Shown piece after piece: positions 55,184 through 62,029 of a DNA stretch of 64,000 bases. Origin of the DNA: Arthrobacter woluwensis (GTDB taxonomy: Bacteria > Actinomycetota > Actinomycetes > Actinomycetales > Micrococcaceae); NCBI RefSeq assembly GCF_900105345.1, contig NZ_FNSN01000003.1:1798001-1862000 (forward strand), given 5' to 3'. The position numbers and the translations under genes were made by a program. Under the pieces are notes generated by a model. That model saw nothing but the letters and a program-made list of their open reading frames with translations. It was not told the DNA's origin and searched no databases. Position 1 is the stretch's first letter; the number at the start of each line of letters is the position of its first letter.

Positions 55184-55211
55184 GAAGGGCCGGTCGAGAG
55201 ACCGGCCCTTC
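55184..55211 (+). terminator. Terminator of tRNA-Ala
   Basis: Perfect 12-base arms (55184-55195 and 55200-55211), loop GAGA, then CGGCGTT. Confidence 0.8.
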
Positions 55212-55282
55212 GGCGTTCCCGGGGTCGGGTCCCGGAATACAGGGGTCTTGCGCAGTGCGCCCCGGCCGCGAAGACTGAAGAC

Positions 55283-55657
55283 ATGATCGGAAGCCTGAGT
55301 GGAATCGTCATCGACTGCCCTGACCCCCGCGCCCTCGCACCCTTCTACGAGGCGCTGCTGGGTGCCTCGAGGACCTATGAGGACGAGGAGTGGATCTCGC
55401 TGGATCTGGGACCGGGTCTGCCGTCCCTGGACCTGCAGCGGACCGACAAGTTCCACGCTCCGGACTGGACCTCGGGGGATCCTGCTCAGCAGCTGCACCT
55501 GGATGTCCGGGTGGCGGATTTCGAGGAGGGCGAAGCGGCCGTTCTGGCGGCCGGGGCCACCCTGCTGGAGGGGTCGGAGGACCACCCGGGGTTCCGCGTC
55601 TACGCCGATCCCGTGGGACATCCCTTCTGCCTGGTCCGGCCGCGAAGCGACGGCTGA
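55283..55657 (+). CDS. VOC family protein (glyoxalase/bleomycin-resistance fold)
   Basis: 124 residues with one pair of beta-alpha-beta-beta-beta modules: GIVIDCPDPRALAPFYEALLG at the start and QQLHLDVRVADFEEGEAAV in the middle, ending FRVYADPVGHPFCLV. Metal-ligand positions are plausible (His, Glu), but the substrate is unknown. ATG 55283 is used; an earlier start would run through tRNA-Ala. Converges with the 275-aa gene across ten bases. Confidence 0.88.
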   Translation: MIGSLSGIVIDCPDPRALAPFYEALLGASRTYEDEEWISLDLGPGLPSLDLQRTDKFHAPDWTSGDPAQQLHLDVRVADFEEGEAAVLAAGATLLEGSEDHPGFRVYADPVGHPFCLVRPRSDG

Positions 55658-55667
55658 GGAACTGCGG

Positions 55668-56495
55668 TCAGACGTCTCCGTCAGCCTGGGCCAGAGCATT
55701 GGTGAAGTCATGAGCCTCGCTGCAGACCAGGAAACTGACCGTCTCCACGGCATCGTCGACCAGTTCCGGGTAGGCGGCCCTGACCGCCGCCCGGGCCGAC
55801 TCTTTGATGCGGTTCCACTCGCGCCGTCTCCGTTCACCCTGTTCACCGGCCTCCCAGCCCGGTGACATCGGCAGGCCCGCGGTCGCGCGTTCGGCGACGG
55901 CGATGACTTCGAGGACTTGCGGCAGGAGCTCGGGTGCGACGGCGGAGGAGTGGCGCGCGGGCGTCTTCCCTCCCTGCGCGTAGCGTCCCGTGTACCTGAG
56001 CAGCGCTGCGTCGAGGGGACCGAGCGTGACGCCCCGCTCCGCGCGGCGCTGATCGGCGTCGTACTCCCACATGCGGTTCCAATCGGAGTACTGCGTGGCC
56101 GTCTGGACGGCGTCGGTGACCCTGCCGTGTTCGAGCAGGGGGACGTCGGCGCCTTGCGCGACCAGCTGTCGTTTGTCCCATGGGATGCGGCGGAACAGCG
56201 CGTCGATCTCGTGGGGTTTTCCGAAGAGGATGGGATCCAGCAGCGCCGTTGCTGCCCGGGTGTTGAGCGCGCCCTTGATCCCGGCGTCGTAGCAGAGCGG
56301 CAGGAAAGCGCTCCAGAGCAGGAGGTGACGCTCCAGATCGTGCTCGATGACCTCGAGCTGAGCCTCGGTGAGGGGAATGGTGAACTCCCGTGGGTCATGG
56401 TTGGCATCGGCTCCACCCACGATCCGGAGCCTGAGATCGCCGCCTTCGCGGATGGCCGTCGGCATCCACGGGTCCCTGCTGAAGACGACGGTCAT
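55668..56495 (-). CDS. Protein of unknown function (275 aa), possible DUF6357 member, putative signalling target
   Basis: I am not sure of the family; the start MTVVFSRDPWMPTAIREGG and ADANHDPREFTIPLTEAQL remind me of DUF6357, tentatively. It is soluble and mostly helical, with no signal or membrane segment. GAGGAGG gives a strong ribosome-binding site before ATG 56495. Its promoter (56655-56683) is flanked by two palindromes of the type bound by gamma-butyrolactone receptors, and the receptor gene lies 1.2 kb away. That arrangement suggests it is an output of the signalling cassette; what it does is unknown. Confidence 0.75.
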   Translation of the reverse strand: MTVVFSRDPWMPTAIREGGDLRLRIVGGADANHDPREFTIPLTEAQLEVIEHDLERHLLLWSAFLPLCYDAGIKGALNTRAATALLDPILFGKPHEIDALFRRIPWDKRQLVAQGADVPLLEHGRVTDAVQTATQYSDWNRMWEYDADQRRAERGVTLGPLDAALLRYTGRYAQGGKTPARHSSAVAPELLPQVLEVIAVAERATAGLPMSPGWEAGEQGERRRREWNRIKESARAAVRAAYPELVDDAVETVSFLVCSEAHDFTNALAQADGDV

Positions 56496-56570
56496 CGGGT
56501 CCTCCTCGTGGTGCGGGCCGGGGGAGCGGTCGGCGGGTACAGCAAACCCCGGAGACGGCCCTTAAAGCAA

Positions 56571-56595
56571 GAGGTGCGGCCAGTGACCGCACCTC
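56571..56595 (-). terminator. Hairpin in the leader of the 275-aa gene
   Basis: GAGGTGCGG/CCGCACCTC (56571-56579 with 56587-56595), followed on the minus strand by TTGCTTT. It may end the epimerase-like transcript or act as an attenuator inside the 275-aa gene's leader. Confidence 0.5.
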
Positions 56596-56619
56596 CCCCC
56601 AATCCAGCTTCGCTGACAG

Positions 56620-56639
56620 ATCAACCGAGCTCGGTTGGT
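56620..56639. promoter_or_regulatory. ARE-like operator 2 (downstream of the promoter)
   Basis: The core CAACCGAGCTCGGTTG (56622-56637) is a perfect 16-bp palindrome, and the 20-bp span is symmetric except at one pair. It carries the ACCG...CGGT half-sites of autoregulatory elements bound by ArpA/ScbR receptors. It lies just downstream of the predicted start site (~56648). Confidence 0.55.
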
Positions 56640-56654
56640 GGTATCAACACGTCC

Positions 56655-56683
56655 AGTCTATTCCTGGACCAAGAAGTAAACAA
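56655..56683 (-). promoter_or_regulatory. Predicted promoter of the 275-aa gene
   Basis: On the minus strand TTGTTT (56678-56683) and TAGACT (56655-56660) are separated by exactly 17 bases. Both sides carry ACCG/CGGT palindromes, the upstream one overlapping the -35 by two bases. Confidence 0.55.
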
Positions 56684-56699
56684 ACCGTTCAGCCGGTTT
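56682..56699. promoter_or_regulatory. ARE-like operator 1 (over the -35)
   Basis: AAACCG (56682-56687) and CGGTTT (56694-56699) with a six-base spacer. A repressor here would cover the -35 element. Specificity for the nearby receptor is inferred. Confidence 0.5.
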
Positions 56700-56719
56700 T
56701 TCGCCCCATGATCGTATTG

Positions 56720-57691
56720 TTATCCCTCGGTGATCTTCGTCCGATACCAGTCCCATTCGTCGGCATCCGGTGAGGGGACGGCGGTAGAATTCCACCCCGT
56801 GGCGTCGCGAAGCGCTGCTCCCGCATACCAGTGGTCCCGCGTGACCAGGTCCACTTGATGAGCGGTGAATCCGGCCTCCGTCAGGGCGTCGCGCCCCACG
56901 GCCTCGGGCCCGAACGCGGGTGCGGGGAGGCGCAATGCCGCGGAGACTTCGGTGATCAGCTCCGCTGCAGTGACCGGTCGGGATCCGACGGCATGAAAGG
57001 CCCGCCCGTGGTTTTCTGGTGAAAGGGCCAGGCGGGCAGCCATTTGCCCCAGTTCTTTCACGCCGATGACGGATAACAATGCCGACCCATCGCCTGGCCA
57101 GATCCCGGTTCGCAGCATTTTCACCAGGCCTGGAATGAACCATTGGTCGCCGGCGCCGAAAACCAGATTCGGCCTGATGACGGTGCCTCCGCTGTCGAGG
57201 ACCATGCGGTCGGCTTCAGCTCGTGCGGCACTGACGGGAGACCGCGGAGAATAGGTGCCGTCCACTTCCGTGATCCCCCGGTGCGGACCGCTTCCGTACA
57301 CGCTCGTGGTGCTGAGGTACACGAAGCGGTCGACACCGAGTCGGCGGCATTCCGCCAGGAGGTTCGCCGTGCCCTGACGATTGACCTCGTCCGCCAGCCG
57401 TGGATCCTTGCCGACGTAGGAGGCGGCGTGGATCACCACGTCGACGCCGCGCAGCGCCTCTGCGAGGCTGTGAGGGTCCCCGAGGTCGCCGGGGACGGTG
57501 ATACCGTGTGGGGCGAGGGGATGCTCCGCCGGTTTCCGTGACAGCACGGTGAGCCCGACGCCCTCGGAGCCGAAGAGTGAAGCCGCGATCCGGCTTCCGA
57601 CGAAGCCCGTGGAACCCACCAGGAGGATCGCCGTCGGACGATCCACATCCCGGTGCGCCGTCTTGCCCGTCCCGGCGGTTGGGTCTTTCAT
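56720..57691 (-). CDS. NAD-dependent epimerase/dehydratase-like protein of the butyrolactone cassette (GblE type)
   Basis: Extended SDR of 323 residues, placed head-to-head with the receptor gene. The cofactor loop VGSTGFVGSR and the STTSVYGSG strand are intact. At the place of the catalytic YxxxK pair the sequence reads VSAAR, so Tyr and Lys are both replaced; it may reduce or bind substrate by another mechanism. In Rhodococcus the gblA/gblR cluster contains an epimerase-like gblE. ATG 57691 is chosen; the preceding codons are not family-like. AGGAGG lies further upstream than ideal (14 bases). Confidence 0.88.
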   Translation of the reverse strand: MKDPTAGTGKTAHRDVDRPTAILLVGSTGFVGSRIAASLFGSEGVGLTVLSRKPAEHPLAPHGITVPGDLGDPHSLAEALRGVDVVIHAASYVGKDPRLADEVNRQGTANLLAECRRLGVDRFVYLSTTSVYGSGPHRGITEVDGTYSPRSPVSAARAEADRMVLDSGGTVIRPNLVFGAGDQWFIPGLVKMLRTGIWPGDGSALLSVIGVKELGQMAARLALSPENHGRAFHAVGSRPVTAAELITEVSAALRLPAPAFGPEAVGRDALTEAGFTAHQVDLVTRDHWYAGAALRDATGWNSTAVPSPDADEWDWYRTKITEG

Positions 57692-57739
57692 AGAGACAAG
57701 TATTCCTCCTGACCCCACGACGAAAGGTTCTCCTCCGCA

Positions 57740-58363
57740 ATGCAGCAGCGGGCCATCGAAACCCGGAGTTCCGTCATCGAAGGTGCTTCGAAGGTTTTTG
57801 AAAGCGCTGGATACGGCAACGCCAGCCTCAGTGAGATCTCCACGCAGTCGGAGGTCACCAAAGGCGCGTTGTATTTCCATTTCAAGTCGAAGGAGGAGAT
57901 CGCCCTCGCGGTGATCGAAGCCCAGCACACCCGGTCGCGCGACGCCGGGGACAAGGTCACAGCCCTCGGGCGGAAGGCGCTGCCCACCATCATCGAACTC
58001 TGCCGGGTGTTCGGTCAGCAGCTGCTCGACGACGTCGTGGTCAGGGCGGGGATCCGCCTCACCTTCGAAGCCTCCGCCTTCGACGCCGACGTCACCGGGC
58101 CGTACCAGGACTGGATCGACACCATGGCCTTTCTGGCGGCCCAGGCTCAGTCCGAGGGCGATATCCGTGACGACGTCGACGCGGCCGATTTCGCACGGTA
58201 CCTGGTGGCGTGCTTCACCGGAGTACAGATGGTCTCCAATGTCTTGACGGGACGCGCGGATGTCATGGAGAGGATCCGTCAGATGTGGGCCTTCATGCTG
58301 CCTGCCATCGCCACGGATCCCCGGCGCTGGGACACTCACGAGCTGTTCGCCCCTCAGCTGTAG
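57740..58363 (+). CDS. TetR-family gamma-butyrolactone receptor (ArpA/ScbR type)
   Basis: A DNA-binding repressor released by a butyrolactone signal. The 207-residue protein has the N-terminal helix-turn-helix SEISTQSEVTKGALYFHFKS, matching ScbR/ArpA closely (VTKGALYFHF). A Trp in PYQDWIDTM sits where the ligand-pocket Trp of CprB/ArpA lies, so it is probably a true receptor rather than a pseudo-receptor. It is divergent from the epimerase-like gene (48 bases) and overlaps the synthase gene by ten bases at the 3' ends. Likely binds the ARE-like sites at 56620-56699. Confidence 0.92.
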   Translation: MQQRAIETRSSVIEGASKVFESAGYGNASLSEISTQSEVTKGALYFHFKSKEEIALAVIEAQHTRSRDAGDKVTALGRKALPTIIELCRVFGQQLLDDVVVRAGIRLTFEASAFDADVTGPYQDWIDTMAFLAAQAQSEGDIRDDVDAADFARYLVACFTGVQMVSNVLTGRADVMERIRQMWAFMLPAIATDPRRWDTHELFAPQL

Positions 58364-59283
58364 AGGCCTCGGAACGACATCAAGGTGGTGTCGCCCGCCG
58401 TGATGTCGACGTGGGCGGTTCCGTCGCCGAGGCTCACCACGGTGACGGCCGCTTGATACCAGAGCTCCACGATGTGGTGGAACTCTGCGGTGAAACCGTG
58501 CAGATCGACGTCGGGCCTGCCCGCTGCCACGCGGATCGCCTGGCGTGCGGCCTCCACCAGGAGCATGCCTGGGACGTGGTCGAGAGGATGGTCGAAGAAC
58601 ACGGGGTGGGCGATGTCCACCACCAAAGGCCAGGTGGACGGCTCCCGGGAGGCTCCCAGCACCACGTGCCGCCCATCCCGGTGGCCCACGTGTGCGCCCT
58701 TGAGGGCGCGCGCCGGGCGTGGTCCCGGCGGCTCGGGCGAGACTTGGGACCGGAAGCGCTGGTAGGTCCGCGCATCCAGGATCCGTGCGGCGGCCGAGCC
58801 GGTTCCGATCCTGAGGTTTCCGGACATGAAGCGCGCCGAGACCTCCAGCGAGGTGAAGACGCCGGCTCGTTCCTGGGACCGGATCACCTCCAGGCCGACG
58901 ATCACCTCGGTAGGTCGTCGGGGGTCACGGTCGAAGGGCGAGACCTCCAGAGCGAGGTGCGGCATGAGAAACTTGCGGTCCAGGGGGACACCGCTGCTGT
59001 GAGCGAGCAGGATCACGGACTGCCGAAGGGTCTCGGCGAGGAGCATGGAATCGGTGGGGCCGCCGGGTCCACGGTAGAAGACATGCCAGCGGGGCCATTG
59101 AGCGCCCACGACGAAGTGATTCTCGTCCAGCCGCTGGATCTCCGTCAGCAGGACCTCCGACAATGAGGTCTTGTGGACGAGCTCCCGCGGCACGGTGGCA
59201 GAGAAGTCAAGATGTCGGCCCCCGGCGTCCTGCTGGAGGCCGGCCGTTCCCATCGGTCTCCCAGCCGTGGAATAAGCCGCCAT
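58354..59283 (-). CDS. AfsA/ScbA-family gamma-butyrolactone synthase
   Basis: Condenses a beta-ketoacyl chain with dihydroxyacetone phosphate, the committed step of A-factor-type signals. The 309-residue protein has two AfsA hot-dog repeats. Repeat 1 has ELVHKTSLSEVLLT, QWPRWHVFYRG and AETLRQS; repeat 2 has WPLVVDIAHPVFFDHPLDH, VPGMLLVEAARQA. These are the classic signatures, with both conserved Glu. ATG 59283 has AGGGGG six bases upstream; a TTG at 59313 is an alternative. Its 3' end overlaps the receptor gene antisense, so each transcript could interfere with the other. Confidence 0.95.
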   Translation of the reverse strand: MAAYSTAGRPMGTAGLQQDAGGRHLDFSATVPRELVHKTSLSEVLLTEIQRLDENHFVVGAQWPRWHVFYRGPGGPTDSMLLAETLRQSVILLAHSSGVPLDRKFLMPHLALEVSPFDRDPRRPTEVIVGLEVIRSQERAGVFTSLEVSARFMSGNLRIGTGSAAARILDARTYQRFRSQVSPEPPGPRPARALKGAHVGHRDGRHVVLGASREPSTWPLVVDIAHPVFFDHPLDHVPGMLLVEAARQAIRVAAGRPDVDLHGFTAEFHHIVELWYQAAVTVVSLGDGTAHVDITAGDTTLMSFRGLYS

Positions 59284-59351
59284 GATGCGCCCCCTCGTGG
59301 CTTGATGGTACAACTCCGCGGCGCTCCCGGGGAGGGGCCGCCGTGAAATGA

Positions 59352-59389
59352 CAGGGGCGGTGCACCGGCGAACCGGTGCACCGCCCCTG
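59352..59389 (-). terminator. Terminator of the aldehyde dehydrogenase gene
   Basis: Perfect 17-base arms (59352-59368 and 59373-59389) around CGAA, 17 bases beyond the stop at 59407 and directly upstream of the AfsA-family gene. Confidence 0.8.
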
Positions 59390-59406
59390 AACCGGGATCG
59401 ACGTGA

Positions 59407-60798
59407 TCAGTTGGCCACGAAGTACAGGCGCTTGTTCACGAACTCGTCCATGCCCAGCGGGCCCAGCTCGCGGCCGAAACCGGAGCGCTTGACGCCGCCG
59501 AACGGCAGCTCTGCGCCCTCACCCGCGGGGGTGTTGACGTTGGCCATGCCGACCTGGAGCTTGTCCGCGATCTGGCGGGCGCGGTCCTCGTCCTTCGCGA
59601 ACACGGCGCCGCCGAGGCCGAACGGGGTGTTGTTGGCCAGTTCGAGGGCTTCGTCATCGCTCGTGACCTTGTAGACCACGGCCACGGGGCCGAACAGCTC
59701 CTCCTGGAAGGCGCGCATGTCCGGGGTGACGCCCGTGAGGACGGCGGGGGAGTAGTACGCGCTGTCGCCCTCGGCCAGGACGCCGCCGGCGTGCAGGGTC
59801 GCACCCTTGGCGACGGCGTCCTGCACCTGGGCGTCGAGGTCCTCTGCCGCCCGGCGCGAGGACATGGGGCCGTAGGAGTTCTCGCCCGGCTCCAGCGGGT
59901 CGGCCGGCTTGACGGCCTTGGCCAGCTCGGTCAGCTCGGAGACGAAGTCGTCGAAGATGTCCTCCATGACGATCATGCGCTTGTTGGAGTTGCAGGCCTG
60001 ACCCGTGTTGTAGATGCGGGTGCCCCACGCGGTGGCGGCGGCTTCCTTGATGTCATCGGAATCCAGGATCACGTACGGATCGGAGCCGCCGAGTTCCAGC
60101 ACGGCCTTCTTGAGGGCCTTGCCGGCCTGGGCGCCGATGATGGCGCCGGCCCGCTCGGAACCGGTCAGCGAGACGCCCTGGATGCGCGGGTCCTCGATGA
60201 TCGTGGAGATCTGATCGTGCGTGGCGAACACGTTGACGTAGGCGCCCTCGGGGACACCGGCGTCACGGAAGATCTGCTCGATGGCCAGTGCGGACCGTGG
60301 GCAGGACTCGGCGTGCTTCAGGAGCACCGTGTTGCCGAGCACGAGGTTCGGGCCGGCGAAACGTGCCACCTGGTAGTACGGGAAGTTCCACGGCATGATG
60401 CCCAGCAGCGGACCGATCGGCAGGCGCTGGATGACGGCCTTGCCATCGGCGAGGGTCGGGACCTCCTGGTCCGCGACGAAGGCCGGGCCGTGCTCGGCGT
60501 AGTAGCCGACGATCGCGCTGGAGAACTCGGCCTCCTCCACACCCTCGTGGAACGGCTTGCCCATCTCCGTGGCGGCGATGCGGGCGAGCTCCTCCTTGCG
60601 CTCCTCGAACAGTTCGGCGGCGCGCTGCACGACGGCGGCGCGCTCCTCGATCGTCCGCGATCCCCAGTCCTCGTAGGCGGTCTGGGCCTTGGTCAGCGCA
60701 TCCTGCACCTCGGCATCGGTGGAGAAGGGGAACTCCTCCACGACCTCGCCGGTGGCAGGGTTGGTGACCCGGTAGCCCTGTTTTGTGGTCGTCGCCAT
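59407..60798 (-). CDS. Aldehyde dehydrogenase, succinate-semialdehyde dehydrogenase (NADP) type
   Basis: Oxidises an aldehyde to an acid, 463 residues. PWNFPYYQVAR, VSLTGSERAG, catalytic Glu in LELGGSDPYV, and catalytic Cys in NTGQACNSNKR are present; the shortened N-terminus and GVKRSGFGRELG end fit the GabD/YneI branch that acts on succinate semialdehyde. The neighbouring ThDP decarboxylase would release an amino-acid-derived aldehyde, which this enzyme or a later step could use. A TTGGGA-N16-TATAGT promoter lies about 235 bases upstream. Confidence 0.9.
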   Translation of the reverse strand: MATTTKQGYRVTNPATGEVVEEFPFSTDAEVQDALTKAQTAYEDWGSRTIEERAAVVQRAAELFEERKEELARIAATEMGKPFHEGVEEAEFSSAIVGYYAEHGPAFVADQEVPTLADGKAVIQRLPIGPLLGIMPWNFPYYQVARFAGPNLVLGNTVLLKHAESCPRSALAIEQIFRDAGVPEGAYVNVFATHDQISTIIEDPRIQGVSLTGSERAGAIIGAQAGKALKKAVLELGGSDPYVILDSDDIKEAAATAWGTRIYNTGQACNSNKRMIVMEDIFDDFVSELTELAKAVKPADPLEPGENSYGPMSSRRAAEDLDAQVQDAVAKGATLHAGGVLAEGDSAYYSPAVLTGVTPDMRAFQEELFGPVAVVYKVTSDDEALELANNTPFGLGGAVFAKDEDRARQIADKLQVGMANVNTPAGEGAELPFGGVKRSGFGRELGPLGMDEFVNKRLYFVAN

Positions 60799-61231
60799 TG
60801 AACGTGTCCTTTTCGCTTCAGCTACGAGGTCCGGTGGGAACCGGACCTAATTTTCTACACGCATTCATTTTCCACTGGCAGGCGCGGTTCGGCCAGCCCC
60901 TGCCGGTCTTGCGGACGCCGTGCCTCACGAGCCTATCCCCGCGCGCCCCCTGAATGCGAAGGATTGCGTGGGGCCGGAAGACATCGCCCGCGAAGGGTCT
61001 GTGACTCCGGCCACAAGGTCTGATGAGTAAATACTATAGTTCCAGATGATTTATTCCCAAGGCCTGTGCCCGGAAGTCGGTGCGCGGGCTGCTCTGGTCC
61101 CGGGGCGGGACTGTTGCTAGCCTGCCAAGTGTCCTGTGAGGACGCTCACGAAGCCGTCCCACGTCAGCTCGGGGCCTGCGGATCGGCACGAACCGTCCGG
61201 GGCCCCGCCTTCCCCTCAAGGAGCCGGGTCC
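60799..61231. other. Intergenic region with AT-rich promoter patch
   Basis: About 430 bases between divergent genes. Nothing coding is visible. An AT-rich patch at 61021-61056 holds the candidate promoter below. TAGCCT near 61115 might serve the plus-strand SDR gene, whose ribosome-binding site AAGGAG is at 61217-61222. Confidence 0.5.
61033..61060 (-). promoter_or_regulatory. Candidate promoter of the aldehyde dehydrogenase gene
   Basis: On the minus strand TTGGGA (61055-61060) and TATAGT (61033-61038) with a 16-base spacer, in the most AT-rich stretch of the neighbourhood. Confidence 0.4.
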
Positions 61232-61987
61232 ATGGAACTCACCGCCACAGCAGCCCTCGTCACCGGAGGGGCCTCCGGCCTCGGAGCGGCCACGGCGGCC
61301 GCTCTCGTGGAGCGTGGGGCCCGAGTCTTCGCCCTGGACCTCCCGCAGCAACTGGAGCGCGTTCCGGCGCCCGACGGCGTGACCTTCATCCCCGCCGACG
61401 TGACTGACGCGGCTCAGGTCCAGGCCGCCGTCGAGCAGGCCAGCGCTGAGCTGCCGCTCCGCACCGTGGTGAACTGTGCGGGGATCGCCCCGAGCCGCCG
61501 GATCCTCGGCCGGAACGGCGTTCACGACCCCCAGCTGTTCGCCACGGTGCTCAACGTCAACCTCCTCGGGACCTTCACCGTCCTCGCCTATGCGGCTGAA
61601 GCGATCGCCGCCACGGCCCCGGACGACGACGGCCAGCGCGGCGTCATCATCAACACAGCCTCCGTCGCCGCGTACGAAGGCCAGATCGGCCAGGTGGCGT
61701 ATTCCGCGTCCAAGGCCGGCGTCGTGGGCATGACCCTGCCCGCGGCCCGCGACCTGGCACGGCACGGGATCCGGGTCTGCACCATCGCCCCCGGGATCGT
61801 GGACACCCCCATGCTCGCCACGGTGAGCGAGGAGTACCGGGCGGGCCTCGCCGCGAGCGTGCCCTTCCCGCAGCGGCTCTGCCGCCCCGAGGAGTACGCC
61901 CGCCTGGTGACCATGATCGTCGAGCACGACTACCTCAACGGCGAGACCCTCCGGATGGATGGCGCCCTCAGGATGGCTCCGCAGTAG
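61232..61987 (+). CDS. Short-chain dehydrogenase, 3-hydroxyacyl-CoA dehydrogenase type 2-like
   Basis: Classical SDR of 251 residues: TGGASGLGAAT cofactor motif with ALDLP (Asp, suggesting NAD), NCAGIAPS, Ser in INTASVAAYEG and YSASK. The sequence VAAYEGQIGQVAYSASKAG is typical of HSD17B10/type 2 hydroxyacyl-CoA dehydrogenases, so oxidation of a short branched hydroxyacyl-CoA is likely. ATG 61232 with AAGGAG nine bases upstream. Divergent from the aldehyde dehydrogenase gene and convergent with the ThDP enzyme. Confidence 0.9.
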   Translation: MELTATAALVTGGASGLGAATAAALVERGARVFALDLPQQLERVPAPDGVTFIPADVTDAAQVQAAVEQASAELPLRTVVNCAGIAPSRRILGRNGVHDPQLFATVLNVNLLGTFTVLAYAAEAIAATAPDDDGQRGVIINTASVAAYEGQIGQVAYSASKAGVVGMTLPAARDLARHGIRVCTIAPGIVDTPMLATVSEEYRAGLAASVPFPQRLCRPEEYARLVTMIVEHDYLNGETLRMDGALRMAPQ

Positions 61988-61995
61988 TCGGCGCG

Positions 61996-62024
61996 GGTTC
62001 CGGGGCGGCGCCGCCCCGGGAACC
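61996..62024. terminator. Hairpin between convergent SDR and ThDP-enzyme genes
   Basis: A perfect palindrome CGGGGCGGCGCCGCCCCG (62001-62018) extended by GGTTC/GAACC arms with one extra G. It serves both strands. Confidence 0.65.
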
Positions 62025-62029
62025 GTGGC

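Noticed and set aside
55106-59283. Integrated island at tRNA-Ala
   Set aside because: The position after a tRNA is suggestive, but I found no second copy of the tRNA 3' end, no integrase and no composition break.
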